DNA from: an uncultured Oscillibacter sp.
GTDB taxonomy: Bacteria; Bacillota; Clostridia; Oscillospirales; Oscillospiraceae
Direction of reading: 5' to 3'
Assembly: GCF_947654275.1 (NCBI RefSeq)
Contig: NZ_CANTJS010000006.1
Coordinates: 1 to 64,000 of the forward strand
Length of the DNA stretch: 64,000 bases
A program made the position numbers and the translations under genes. The notes beneath the pieces are model-generated. The model searched no databases. It was not told where the DNA came from and worked only from the letters and a program-made list of their open reading frames with translations. Of this stretch, positions 16,629 to 27,473 are shown piece by piece; the stretch's first letter is position 1, and each line of letters begins with the position of its first letter.

Positions 16629-16929
16629 ATTTATGCAACCTTCTTTCAGGATAAATTTGCCGGAAAAACCCTCTTCAGGCTCCGCCCGAACAGGGGTCCA
16701 GGGGCAGGCCCCCCGGTTTCTCCGCCGGAGGCGGAGAACTGCATTTCAATCATGTTCGCGACGGCATGTGCGTCACGAAGCTCCCCCGGCCGTCCTGCCG
16801 GACGACAGGGGAGACAGACGGGGGCGGAGCCCCGTCCTTACAGGGCAATCCTGCAAAAAACACTCCGCACAGGGGGCGGGCTCTGTCCCGCCCGAACGGT
16901 GCGCCGGTTCCGGAAAACAGGCTTGCCGG
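16629..16929. other. 300-base non-coding gap inside the V-ATPase operon
   Basis: The other intergenic gaps in this operon are at most about 25 bases. This stretch has no supported reading frame. It is rich in short GC hairpins such as TTCTCCGCC/GGCGGAGAA, GACGGGGC/GCCCCGTC and GGGCGGG/CCCGCCC. It may be an inserted repeat or a processing/attenuation region ahead of the A-B-D genes. Confidence 0.5.
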
Positions 16930-17247
16930 TTACAGAATATCCGCGCCTACCGCCCGCTCGATGGCCCTCTGGATGTTGTTCTTTCCAATGCCCAGGGAGC
17001 CTCCCCGGCCGGGAATCAGGATAATGGCGGGCCGCAGCTCGTCCTTGTAGCGGGCCAGCACGTCGTCCATGTCCCTGGCCAGCTGCTCGGTCAGGTAAAT
17101 CACCGCGCAGTTTTCCTTTGCCAGCTCCCGGATCTTCTCCCTGGCCTCCGCCGCGTCTGCGACAGGGTAGGTGTCCAGCCCCAGGGCCCGGAAGCCCATG
17201 ACGGATTCCCAGTCGCCTACGGCCGCAATTCGATAAGTCACTGCCAT
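16930..17247 (-). CDS. atpF: V-type ATPase subunit F
   Basis: This 105-residue small alpha/beta subunit of the central stalk binds subunit D. Conserved features are IAAVGDWESVMGFRALGLDTYPV at the start, NCAVIYLTEQLARDMDDVLARY in the middle and ILIPGRGGSLGIGKNNIQRAIERAVG near the end, all typical of the family. The ATG has an AAGGCGGTGA site and follows subunit C by 12 bases. Confidence 0.95.
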   Translation of the reverse strand: MAVTYRIAAVGDWESVMGFRALGLDTYPVADAAEAREKIRELAKENCAVIYLTEQLARDMDDVLARYKDELRPAIILIPGRGGSLGIGKNNIQRAIERAVGADIL

Positions 17248-17259
17248 ACGTTCACCGCC

Positions 17260-18264
17260 TTACACATAGCCAGTCCGCAGCCGGGACCGGATGACGCCGG
17301 CGCTGAGCCCGGCCCCCCGGCCCATCAGAAGGATGCGGATGTTGGTGTACTCCGTTTCCCGGGCGGCCAGATAGCCCAGCAGGGGCGCCTCTCCAAAGGG
17401 CACGAACTGGGCCCCGGACAGGTAATCGCCCACCGCGTCGTCGCAGCGCTTCTCAAACTCCGTCAGGGAGCCGCCCCGCAGGGCCTCGGCGCCGGCCTCC
17501 GCCGCCGCCTGGAGGGGCGTGGGTCCGTAGAGCTCCGTCAGTCCGGAGCCCCCTGCCGTCCCCACCGCCAGAATGGAACCGGGTTCCACGTCGCCGCCCT
17601 CCAGCAGCACCGTTTTCAGGAAGTCCGCGCTCTTGCCCATCCGGAGGGTCCGGATCAGGCTGCGGAGATTGGCCGCGTCAATCTGGGAACGGACGTAGCC
17701 CGCCAGAAAGGCGCTGCCGGTCTCCTCCGCCACCCCGGCCATCTCCCGGTAGCACCAGCGGTCCAGCACGATGTCGCTGAGCTGGGGGTCCCGGGTGGCG
17801 TCCAGGGTCTCCCTGGCCTCCGCCGCGGCGGCGGCCAGAGACTCCGGCAGCTCATCCAGGCGTCCTGCCTGGACGGCCTCCTTCAGCACCTTGGCCTCCA
17901 CCCGGCCCATGTCCATCAGCATCCGGTCGGGGCTGGTGTCCATGGCCTGGGCCTTCAGAATGGCCTTGATATTGTGATAGTCGTATTTCAGCTTGAAAAT
18001 GTCGATATACCTGGGGTCCGGCGCGCCGCCGGTCAGGTCCGCCAGGGTGGCCTCCCGGACGGCGGACAGCGCCGCGTCCATGGCCTCCGGATCGCTGGCG
18101 TTCAGCTCCGGATAGCCGCACTCCTGAAGGATTTTCACCGCTTCCTCGTCTGTGCGGGCGTCCAGAATCTGTTCCATCCGCTCCCGGCTCAGGAGACCTG
18201 TCTCCATGGCCTTGACCCGGGCGGAGATGGCCAGGTAATCGGTGTCTCTGATTTTTTTAGTCAA
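17260..18264 (-). CDS. atpC: V-type ATPase subunit C (d-like)
   Basis: This 334-residue helical subunit caps the membrane ring and links it to the central stalk. It starts with the conserved DTDYLAISARVKAMETGLLSRERMEQILDARTDEEAVKIL and contains FKLKYDYHNIKAILKA, typical of the archaeal-type C subunit. A TTG start is preceded by GGAGGAAGTGTC. It lies 15 bases after subunit E. Confidence 0.95.
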   Translation of the reverse strand: MTKKIRDTDYLAISARVKAMETGLLSRERMEQILDARTDEEAVKILQECGYPELNASDPEAMDAALSAVREATLADLTGGAPDPRYIDIFKLKYDYHNIKAILKAQAMDTSPDRMLMDMGRVEAKVLKEAVQAGRLDELPESLAAAAAEARETLDATRDPQLSDIVLDRWCYREMAGVAEETGSAFLAGYVRSQIDAANLRSLIRTLRMGKSADFLKTVLLEGGDVEPGSILAVGTAGGSGLTELYGPTPLQAAAEAGAEALRGGSLTEFEKRCDDAVGDYLSGAQFVPFGEAPLLGYLAARETEYTNIRILLMGRGAGLSAGVIRSRLRTGYV

Positions 18265-18279
18265 GACACTTCCTCCTTG

Positions 18280-18864
18280 TCACGCGAAGAGCTTCCGCGC
18301 CACGTCCCCGGCTGTCTCCGCCTTCTGGAGGCGGACCAGGGTGTCGAAGGCACAGTTGACCTCCACGTTTTCCGCCCGCAGGATAAAGCCGCCCTGAATG
18401 GCCCGGGTCTCGCCGGAGAGCTTCAGCTTTTTCCCGCCGGCCTTGTTGGCCTGCTCCACGGCGGCCTTGCCCACGGTCTCCCGGTCCTTGGGGGAGAAAA
18501 TAACCTCCTCCGTTCCGGTGGAGGACGCCTGAGCCAGCAGCTCCGCCAGCACAGATGTATATTTCTCCGCAGGCATGGCGCGGAGCTTTTTCAGGGCCAG
18601 GTCATAGGCCTTTTCCACCATTTCCTGTTTGGCGGCAAGGGCCAGCTTCCGAGCCTCCATCTGGGCGGTGCCCGCCAGGCGCTCTTTCCGCTCGGCGGCG
18701 GCCTTTTCGTTCTTCGCCGCGATCTGGGCGGCCTCGGCGTCGGCCTGGGCCTTATAGCCGGCGGTAATCTCCGCCGCCTGGGCTCTGGCCTCGCTCAGCA
18801 CCCGGTCAATCTCGGCCTGCGCGTCAGCCTGGATGCGCTGGGTGATTTTTTCAATTCCGTTCAT
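18280..18864 (-). CDS. atpE: V-type ATPase subunit E (peripheral stalk)
   Basis: This 194-residue protein has a long N-terminal helix rich in Ala/Gln/Glu (ITQRIQADAQAEIDRVLSEARAQAAEITAGYKAQADAEAA...) that pairs with subunit G to form the peripheral stalk. A globular C-terminal part (VIFSPKDRETVGKAAVEQANKAGGKKLKL) binds the A/B head. A GAGAAAGGGG site precedes the ATG. Confidence 0.93.
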   Translation of the reverse strand: MNGIEKITQRIQADAQAEIDRVLSEARAQAAEITAGYKAQADAEAAQIAAKNEKAAAERKERLAGTAQMEARKLALAAKQEMVEKAYDLALKKLRAMPAEKYTSVLAELLAQASSTGTEEVIFSPKDRETVGKAAVEQANKAGGKKLKLSGETRAIQGGFILRAENVEVNCAFDTLVRLQKAETAGDVARKLFA

Positions 18865-18889
18865 GTCAGTCCCCTTTCTCCGGGGCGGC

Positions 18890-21342
<2,453 letters not shown>

Positions 21343-21343
21343 C

Positions 21344-21658
21344 TCAGTGCTTCACAACCCTTCCGACAATAAAGTCCGCGGCCTCCTCCAGGCGTTTGCC
21401 CGCGGCCTCCTGCATGGCGGCGGCCTCCTTCCGGGCGGACTGGGCGGTTTTCTCCGCCTGGACCGCGGCGGCCTCCTCGGCCTTTCGCAGCAGCTGCCGC
21501 CCGGCCTCCAGCCCGTCGTCCTGCACCCTGCGCAGAAGCGCCTGGCCCTCCCGCTCGGCGTCGGCGACCAGCTGCCGTGCCTCCGCCTCAGCGGCGGCCC
21601 GGCGTTCCCGGCATTCGGTTTCCGCCTGTGTGACCTTTTCGATTGCTTCCAGGGACAT
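21344..21658 (-). CDS. V-type ATPase subunit G/H (peripheral stalk)
   Basis: This 104-residue protein is a single long charged helix rich in Ala/Glu/Arg (TECRERRAAAEAEARQLVADAEREGQALLRRV), as expected of the G-type stalk partner of subunit E. It is the first gene of the operon, with an AGGAGGAAGG site, and ends one base before subunit I. Confidence 0.85.
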   Translation of the reverse strand: MSLEAIEKVTQAETECRERRAAAEAEARQLVADAEREGQALLRRVQDDGLEAGRQLLRKAEEAAAVQAEKTAQSARKEAAAMQEAAGKRLEEAADFIVGRVVKH

Positions 21659-21756
21659 CCGTTTTCACCTTCCTCCTGTTCTTGGCGCTGGCGTTGCGGC
21701 CCCCCATACCGGTACGGCGGGAATCTTTTCCCTCAGGCCGCAGGCTCACTGACTGT

Positions 21757-21785
21757 ATTATATGGCACAACGCCGCGCAATGCAA
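21757..21785 (-). promoter_or_regulatory. promoter of the V-ATPase operon
   Basis: On the minus strand TTGCAT (21785-21780), 17 bases and TATAAT (21762-21757) lie about 100 bases before the first gene. The -10 is perfect and the -35 partial. Confidence 0.6.
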
Positions 21786-21944
21786 GGGATATTTTGCCCG
21801 ACAGGCAAAAAGCCGCCCCGGTTCTCCGAAAAACAGCGGCGCTTTTATCCGCCTTCTTCTTTCCTTTTTTTCAGGGCTGTGCTATACTGGTCTTAGAATC
21901 TGTATTCACAACCGCTGCACGCCGTCCAGGCGGCAGACTTCACA

Positions 21945-22001
21945 AAAAAACCGCATGGCGGGCAAAAAACCGCGCGGCGGGCAAAAAACCGCGCGGCGGG
22001 G
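21945..22001. repeat. three tandem 19-base repeats
   Basis: AAAAAACCGCATGGCGGGC is followed by two copies reading AAAAAACCGCGCGGCGGG(C/G), directly upstream of niaR and in its probable leader. Each unit contains a small CCGC/GCGG palindrome. It could be a regulator-binding array or simple slippage. Confidence 0.7.
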
Positions 22002-22017
22002 TATCGGGAGGGCATCC

Positions 22018-22530
22018 ATGAACGGAGAGGAACGGCGGCAGGCCATTTTAAGCATCCTGCAAAACAGCGGCGGACCGGTCAGCGCCGGGAGCCTGGCGGC
22101 CCGCTTCGCCGTCAGCCGGCAGGTCATCGTGGGAGACGTGGCCCTGCTCCGGGCCGGCGGCGCGGAAATCTTCGCCACGCCCAGGGGCTACGCCGCCGCC
22201 CGGCCCGCCGCCGGCCTGACCCGGCAGATTCCCTGCCGCCACGACGGGGCGGGGATGGAAGCGGAGCTCAACGCCATGGTGGACCATGGCTGCTCCGTGC
22301 TGGACGTCATTGTGGACCATCCCGTTTACGGCCAGCTCACCGGCCCCCTTCAGCTCTCCAGCCGCTATGACGTGGGGCAGTTCCTGGCCCAGTGCGCCGC
22401 CTCGGACGCCCGGCCCCTCTCGGACCTCACCGGCGGCATCCACCTCCATACCCTGGCCTGCCCCGACGAGGACGCCTTCTGCCGGGTGCGGCAGGCCCTG
22501 CGGACACTGGGCGTTTTGCTGGAGGACTGA
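22018..22530 (+). CDS. niaR: NiaR-type transcriptional repressor (HTH + 3H domain)
   Basis: This 170-residue protein has an N-terminal HTH_11 (MNGEERRQAILSILQNSGGPVSAGSLAARFAVSRQVIVGDVALLRAGGAEIFATPRGY). A 3H domain follows, in which three conserved histidines are visible (CRHDG, VDHPVYGQL, GGIHLHTL). Members repress NAD salvage or niacin transport genes in response to nicotinate. The ATG at 22018 has a GGGAGGGC site. An extended -10 (TGCTATACT near 21880) may be its promoter. No NAD genes are adjacent here. Confidence 0.88.
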   Translation: MNGEERRQAILSILQNSGGPVSAGSLAARFAVSRQVIVGDVALLRAGGAEIFATPRGYAAARPAAGLTRQIPCRHDGAGMEAELNAMVDHGCSVLDVIVDHPVYGQLTGPLQLSSRYDVGQFLAQCAASDARPLSDLTGGIHLHTLACPDEDAFCRVRQALRTLGVLLED

Positions 22531-22535
22531 CATTC

Positions 22536-22609
22536 AATTAGGAATGAGGAATTGCCCAACGCTGTCAGCCGCTCAATCATTCCTCATTCCTAATTCCTAA
22601 TGCCTAATT
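22536..22609. repeat. heptad repeat (ATTAGGA/TCCTAAT) between niaR and MATE
   Basis: AATTAGGAATGAGGAATT on the left and ATTCCTCATTCCTAATTCCTAAT on the right form an inverted, internally repetitive element. It ends ten bases before the MATE ribosome binding site. A second element of the same composition precedes tyrA (38725-38814). Confidence 0.75.
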
Positions 22610-22629
22610 ATCAGGAAAGGGGTTTTCCC

Positions 22630-23994
22630 ATGAACAAATCCTCGGGAATGAGAGACATGACGGCGGGAAATCCCGCCGGGCACATCCTCTATTTCGCCCT
22701 GCCCCTTCTGGCAGGGAGCCTGCTTCAGCAGTTTTACAACATGGTGGACAGCTGGGTCGTCGGGCGCTACGTGGGAGACGGAGCCCTGGCCGCCGTAGGC
22801 GTGGGCTTCCCGGTGCTGACCATGTTCTCCTCGCTGTTTATCGGACTGTCCAACGGCGGAACCGTGGTCATCGCCCAGTTTTTCGGCGCGGGGAAGATGG
22901 ACCGGGTCCGGGACGCAGTGGACACCGTCTATGCCGCCTTTCTCATGTCCATCGTCCCCCTGACGGCCCTGGCCCTGCTGGCGGTGGGGCCCATCCTCCG
23001 CCTGCTCCAGGTGGAGCCCGGGGCCTATGACGAGGCCTATCTCTATTTAATGGTGGTCTGCGCCGGCCTCATCGGCAGCGTGGGCTACAACCTCAACGCC
23101 GGCATCCTGGGGGGCCTGGGCAACAGCCGGAGCACCCTGCTGTTTCTGGCGGTGGCGTCGGTGATGAACATCGTGCTGGATCTGGCGCTGGTCCTCGCCT
23201 GCGGACTGGGGGTTCTGGGCGTGGCTCTGGGAACCATCATCGCCCAGGCCTTTTCCTGGCTCTTCGGCGTGGCCTATATCAACCGCCGCTATCCGGAGAT
23301 TTCCCTCCGCTTATTCCCCCGGACCTTCGACCGGGCCCTGTTCCGGCAGATCATGGGCATCGGCCTCCCGGCGGGGGTGCAGATGTCCCTGGTGGCCCTG
23401 GGGGCCATGGTGGTCATGGGGAAAATCAACAGCTACGGCAAGGAGTTCACCGCCGGATATAACGTGGGCTTCCGGCTGGACCAGCTGGCCTTCCTGCCCA
23501 TCCAGAGCCTTTCCAGCGCCGTCGTCTCCTTTGTGGGGCAGAACATCGGCGCGCGGCAGCTGGACCGGGCCCGGCAGGGCATCCAAATCACGGTGATGCT
23601 CTCCGCCGCCTGGGCGGTGCTGATGACGGCGGTGCTGATGCCCTTCAGCGAGCCCCTGGTGGCCTTCTTCTCGGACACGCCGGCGGTGGTTCACGCCGGG
23701 GCGGTGTATCTGAACTGCATCATGCCCTTTTACTTCCTGTTCGCCATCATGTTCTGCCTGAACAACGCCATGCGGGGCGCGGGAGACAGTGTGTTTCCCA
23801 TGGTGAACGTGATTCTGTCCCTGATTCTGGTGCGGGTGCCGGCGGTGTACTGGCTGGCGGACCGGTTCGGGCCCGATTATATGTATTACGGTATGGCCGT
23901 GGGCTGGACGGTGGGACTGGCCCTCTCCGCCGCCCATTACTTCTCGGGCCGCTGGAAGCAAAAGAGCGTCACCGGCGGCGAAAACAGCCCCTGA
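22630..23994 (+). CDS. MATE-family efflux transporter
   Basis: This 454-residue permease of about twelve helices has two homologous halves. It begins with the typical AGHILYFALPLLAGSLLQQFYNMVDSWVVGRYVGDGALAAVGVGFPV and has the matching second-half segment IMGIGLPAGVQMSLVALGAMVVMGKIN. It exports drugs or metabolites in exchange for Na+ or H+. The ATG at 22630 has an AGGAAAGGGG site. The substrate cannot be predicted. Confidence 0.93.
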   Translation: MNKSSGMRDMTAGNPAGHILYFALPLLAGSLLQQFYNMVDSWVVGRYVGDGALAAVGVGFPVLTMFSSLFIGLSNGGTVVIAQFFGAGKMDRVRDAVDTVYAAFLMSIVPLTALALLAVGPILRLLQVEPGAYDEAYLYLMVVCAGLIGSVGYNLNAGILGGLGNSRSTLLFLAVASVMNIVLDLALVLACGLGVLGVALGTIIAQAFSWLFGVAYINRRYPEISLRLFPRTFDRALFRQIMGIGLPAGVQMSLVALGAMVVMGKINSYGKEFTAGYNVGFRLDQLAFLPIQSLSSAVVSFVGQNIGARQLDRARQGIQITVMLSAAWAVLMTAVLMPFSEPLVAFFSDTPAVVHAGAVYLNCIMPFYFLFAIMFCLNNAMRGAGDSVFPMVNVILSLILVRVPAVYWLADRFGPDYMYYGMAVGWTVGLALSAAHYFSGRWKQKSVTGGENSP

Positions 23995-24099
23995 GGGGCG
24001 CGCCCCCCACCAAAAAAATTTCCCGGGTAATATGCCCGCGCCTGCCGGGGCAGGCGGCCCCTCAAAAAGCGCTCGGGGCGCGGATCACCGGAGGCTGCT

Positions 24100-24504
24100 A
24101 TGAAACATCCCGACAAACAAGGCTGGACCGCCCTGGCGGCCATCGTCCTGTTCTACCTGGTCATCGAGAGTCTGGGCGTCACCTGCCCCATCCGCTTTAT
24201 GACCGGCGTCTCCTGCGCCGGCTGCGGCATGAGCCGGGCCTGGCTGGCCCTGCTTCGGGGAAACTTGGCGGAGGCGGCCCGGTTTCATCCCCTCTTCTGG
24301 CTGCCGGTTCCGGCGGCGGCGCTGCTGTTGTTCCGGCGGCGGCTGCCCCGGCGGGTTTTCCTCTGGGCCATGGGGGCCGTCTGCGCCCTGTTTCTGGGGG
24401 TCTATCTGGTCCGCCTCTTCAGTCCCGGGGACGCCGTTGTGGTGTTCCGGCCCGCCCAGGGCTTCCTGGTTCAAATGCTCCGGCGGCTTTGCGGCGGAGC
24501 CTGA
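24100..24504 (+). CDS. DUF2752 membrane protein
   Basis: This 134-residue protein carries the DUF2752 signature CPIRFMTGVSCAGCGMSRAW (residues 29-48) followed by FHPLFW and two further membrane segments (PVPAAALLLF, VFLWAMGAVCALFLGVYLV). The function is unknown; the conserved cysteines suggest metal or redox chemistry at the membrane. It precedes a zinc-ribbon membrane protein by about 50 bases, and a small GGACCG/CGGTCC hairpin lies between them. Confidence 0.85.
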   Translation: MKHPDKQGWTALAAIVLFYLVIESLGVTCPIRFMTGVSCAGCGMSRAWLALLRGNLAEAARFHPLFWLPVPAAALLLFRRRLPRRVFLWAMGAVCALFLGVYLVRLFSPGDAVVVFRPAQGFLVQMLRRLCGGA

Positions 24505-24556
24505 CAGATACATACAAAAGCACCGGACCGGAGCGGTCCAAAGAAAGGAGATCATT

Positions 24557-25876
24557 ATGAAATGTTGGAAATGCGGAGCCGAGCTCCCGGAGGGCGTCCA
24601 GTACTGCGGCAGCTGCGGCGCGAAACAGGCCCAGTACAGCGGAAACCCCTTTGCGGGTCCGGCCCCCTCCGCGCCGCCTCCCCCCGGCAGCGGTCCCCGG
24701 AGGCCTGAGGAGAATCCCGGCGGCTTCGGCGGTCCAAATCCCGGCGGGCAGCCCGGGGGACCGAATCCCGGCGGCTTCGGCGGTCAAAACCCCGGCAGGC
24801 AGCCCGGCGGTCCGAATCCCGGAGGCTCCGGCGGCGGCTATAACGGCCGCCCTGGCGGCGGAGACCAGAAAATTGTCCTCACCGTCTTCGCAGCGGTCTG
24901 CGGCGCGGTTTACGGCCTCCGGGCCCTGAGCGGAGGAGCGGGGCTGCTGCGGCAGCTGTTCCAGGTGATGCCCGGGCGGCATTACTTCGGCCTCCTCGGC
25001 CCTGTGGTCTCCCTGTTTTTCAGCGCTCTGTTCACCGCCACAGCCCTGTGGATGTGCCTGATTCTGCTGATGCTGGCCTTCCGGCGGACCCGGCAGAACT
25101 CCGACGGGCTGCTCCTCTGCCTGTGCAGCGGCGCTGCCGCCATGGTGATTCTTCGGGTTCTGTACATGCCTGTCTGCCTGGTGCTCCCCAGCATGGGCCT
25201 GAACTTCAGCATTTATCTGGGCCTTCTTCTCCGCTCCATTGCCGGGGCCGCCGTCTCCGCAGGCGGCGTGTACTGTATCCTCCGGTTCCTGCTGGGGGAG
25301 ATGCCCCTGGCCGGGAAGAACGCCGACGACCTCCGGAACGACGTCCGGGAGGCCTTCCGCGCCTCCGCCCAAGCCGCCGGGGAGGCGGGCAGTCAGGCCG
25401 CCCAGGCCGCCCGGAACACCCGGAACGACTGGAATGACCGGAGAACCCAACAGACGCCTCCCCCGCCCGGCGGCGGCATGCTGCTGAAGACGGACCGGAG
25501 CCTGCTGGTGTACATCCTGCTGAGCTTCGTCACCTGCGGCATTTACGCCTGGTATTTCATTTATGCCCTGGCCAGGGATGTGAACATCGCCTGCGCCGGA
25601 GACGGGCGGAGCACCGCCGGGCTTCTCAAGCTGGTGATTTTCAGCTTCCTCACCTGCGGACTCTATGGAATCTACTGGTATTACAGCCTGGGGAACCGCC
25701 TGGCCTACAACGCCCCCCGGTACGGTCTGAACTTCCAGGAGAACGGCACCACCATCCTGCTGTGGCATCTGGTGGGCCTCGTTCTCTGCGGCGTGGGCCC
25801 CCTGGTGGCTCTGTACATCATCATCAAAAACACCAACGCCCTCTGCGGGGCCTTTAACGCCCGCCGGGGCATGTAA
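24557..25876 (+). CDS. zinc-ribbon membrane protein with DUF4234-like domain
   Basis: This is a 439-residue protein. Residues 1-25 form a zinc ribbon (CWKCGAELPEGVQYCGSCG). Residues 30-95 are a low-complexity Gly/Pro/Asn linker with repeats of GGPNPGG. About five membrane segments follow in the middle. The C-terminal region (TDRSLLVYILLSFVTCGIYAWYFIYALARDVN... FLTCGLYGIYWYYSLGNRL) matches the DUF4234 pattern. The ATG at 24557 has AAAGGAG upstream. The function is unknown. Confidence 0.8.
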   Translation: MKCWKCGAELPEGVQYCGSCGAKQAQYSGNPFAGPAPSAPPPPGSGPRRPEENPGGFGGPNPGGQPGGPNPGGFGGQNPGRQPGGPNPGGSGGGYNGRPGGGDQKIVLTVFAAVCGAVYGLRALSGGAGLLRQLFQVMPGRHYFGLLGPVVSLFFSALFTATALWMCLILLMLAFRRTRQNSDGLLLCLCSGAAAMVILRVLYMPVCLVLPSMGLNFSIYLGLLLRSIAGAAVSAGGVYCILRFLLGEMPLAGKNADDLRNDVREAFRASAQAAGEAGSQAAQAARNTRNDWNDRRTQQTPPPPGGGMLLKTDRSLLVYILLSFVTCGIYAWYFIYALARDVNIACAGDGRSTAGLLKLVIFSFLTCGLYGIYWYYSLGNRLAYNAPRYGLNFQENGTTILLWHLVGLVLCGVGPLVALYIIIKNTNALCGAFNARRGM

Positions 25877-25894
25877 GAAAGGAACCGGTCTTTT

Positions 25895-26557
25895 ATGAAC
25901 CATTATCAAACCTGGGCGGAGGCGGAACTCCGGTGGACGGAGGACCTCCGCCGCAGGAAGCGGAAGCAGCTCGGAAAGGCCGCGCTGCTGACCCTGCTCC
26001 CCTTTCTGGGAGGCGCCGTCCTGACGCCTCTGATCATGGCCCTCCAGGGCTTCCTGTCCGACCCGGCGGAGGGCCTGGCCTATGGCCTGCTGTTCCTCTT
26101 CTTCGGCCTGTTCCTCATACTCCTGTTCTATCTCATCATCTTCCCCCAGACCACGAGGCATTCCTATGCCAAGCGGCTGAGGCGCATGGCCAAACGCCTC
26201 TCCCCGGAGGACCGGGAGGACCTGGGCCGGGACCTGCTGGAGGCGCTGAGCGACCCCCGCCGGCACTTCGAGTTTGCCGACAGCGTCCAGGCTGGCACGC
26301 CCTTCCATTTTCTCCTGGGGCGGCGCTGGGCCTTCCTCTCCGGCGGACAGCGCTACGAGCCTGCCGCCCTGCCGCTGGCGAAGGTTCACGGCTTTTCCAC
26401 GGGGCAGGACGCCCTGGCGGTGGGGGGCAAGGTGGTACGGTTTTTCTATGTCTATTTCGACGGCCTGCCGGACAGGGACCGGATGGGCTTCCACGACGAG
26501 GCCAACCGGGACCGGGTCCTCTCCATGCTCCGCGCCTGGCAGGCGGAAATCCTCTGA
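25895..26557 (+). CDS. unknown membrane protein
   Basis: This 220-residue protein has a charged N-terminus, two membrane segments (LGKAALLTLLPFLGGAVLTPLIMALQ and GLAYGLLFLFFGLFLILLFYLIIFP), and a C-terminal cytoplasmic domain that is rich in beta strands (HFLLGRRWAFLSGGQRYEPAALPLAKVHGF, GGKVVRFFYVYFDG). It lies 18 bases after the zinc-ribbon gene and is probably co-transcribed. No family was recognised. Confidence 0.7.
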   Translation: MNHYQTWAEAELRWTEDLRRRKRKQLGKAALLTLLPFLGGAVLTPLIMALQGFLSDPAEGLAYGLLFLFFGLFLILLFYLIIFPQTTRHSYAKRLRRMAKRLSPEDREDLGRDLLEALSDPRRHFEFADSVQAGTPFHFLLGRRWAFLSGGQRYEPAALPLAKVHGFSTGQDALAVGGKVVRFFYVYFDGLPDRDRMGFHDEANRDRVLSMLRAWQAEIL

Positions 26558-26635
26558 GCCTCTTTTGCGTCCCCGCGTTCCTTCCGTTGCGTCCCCATGT
26601 CCCTTCCATATTTGAGCAGATTATGAGGTGATGGT

Positions 26636-27313
26636 ATGAAACGACTGAACAATGCGGTTCTTTCCCTCTGCGTACTGGTCCCGCTCTGCCTTCTGCCCGG
26701 CTGCCAGAAGGGCGGGGGGTCCGCCGTTCCGCTGCCGGAGGAGGCGGCGGTTCTGGACGCGCTGGAAAAATCCGGCCTGCCGGGGACGATTCACGAGTCC
26801 GAATCACAGATATCCCCTCAGACGGAGGGCGGCGCCCGGTATGTCCGTTACGTAATCTGGGAGGAAATAGAGTCCTCCGAGGATGTCGAAACCGGCTGGC
26901 TTGTGGCGAATTTGACTTCCGCGGATTATAAGGGGCGGCGGGTGATGGATACGCTGTTCTTCGAGCAAAGCGCCGCTTCGGAGCAGATTGTGTGGGCGGA
27001 CTGGAAGCCGCACATGGCGTTCGCGGCGCTGGTCTGGGGCGGCCTTGACAGTGAGGATGAGATTTATCAGGCTTTCTGCGAAAAAGAGCTTCCGGAGGGC
27101 AAACGCACATACACGTGGGAAGCCCGGCTTTCAGGGGGATACTGTACGGTGTCCTATTCCCTCCGTCCCAGCCGTACCGTTTATGACGAAGCCGGATTCG
27201 AGGTAAAGGAACAGTCTGCCCATGTAAGAGTCGGTCTCTATGAGTCCCGGGAGCTCTATGAGGAGCTCAGAACGAATCCGGACGGAACAGGCCCGGAGCC
27301 GGCGGAACCGTGA
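26636..27313 (+). CDS. unknown lipoprotein
   Basis: This 225-residue exported protein has a lipoprotein signal peptide with lipobox LPGC (Cys23). The mature part is acidic and contains no motif I recognise. It may be a folded beta-rich domain (GARYVRYVIWEEIESSEDVETGWLVANL). A GAGGTGAT site precedes the ATG. It is less GC-rich than its neighbours. Downstream lies the metG promoter. Confidence 0.7.
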   Translation: MKRLNNAVLSLCVLVPLCLLPGCQKGGGSAVPLPEEAAVLDALEKSGLPGTIHESESQISPQTEGGARYVRYVIWEEIESSEDVETGWLVANLTSADYKGRRVMDTLFFEQSAASEQIVWADWKPHMAFAALVWGGLDSEDEIYQAFCEKELPEGKRTYTWEARLSGGYCTVSYSLRPSRTVYDEAGFEVKEQSAHVRVGLYESRELYEELRTNPDGTGPEPAEP

Positions 27314-27373
27314 CGCGGAGGCCCGCCGCCGGATGAAAAGCGCGGAAGGCCGCGCCCTCAGCCGCTTTTCCTC

Positions 27374-27401
27374 TTGTCTTTTCCAGATCTTGCGGTATAA
27401 T
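27374..27401 (+). promoter_or_regulatory. promoter of metG
   Basis: TTGTCT (27374-27379), 16 bases and TATAAT (27396-27401) lie about 70 bases upstream of the metG start codon. Confidence 0.6.
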
Positions 27402-27473
27402 AGAGTCGTTACGCCAGTTTCAAATTCCGGCGCCCTTCCATTCGGGGCCGCCGCCCAAAGGAGAACACCCGCC

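Noticed and set aside
24419-26494. 691-codon minus-strand frame over the DUF2752 and zinc-ribbon genes
   Set aside because: Low-complexity Gln/Gly/Pro/Glu-rich shadow. The plus-strand frames have real domains and ribosome binding sites.
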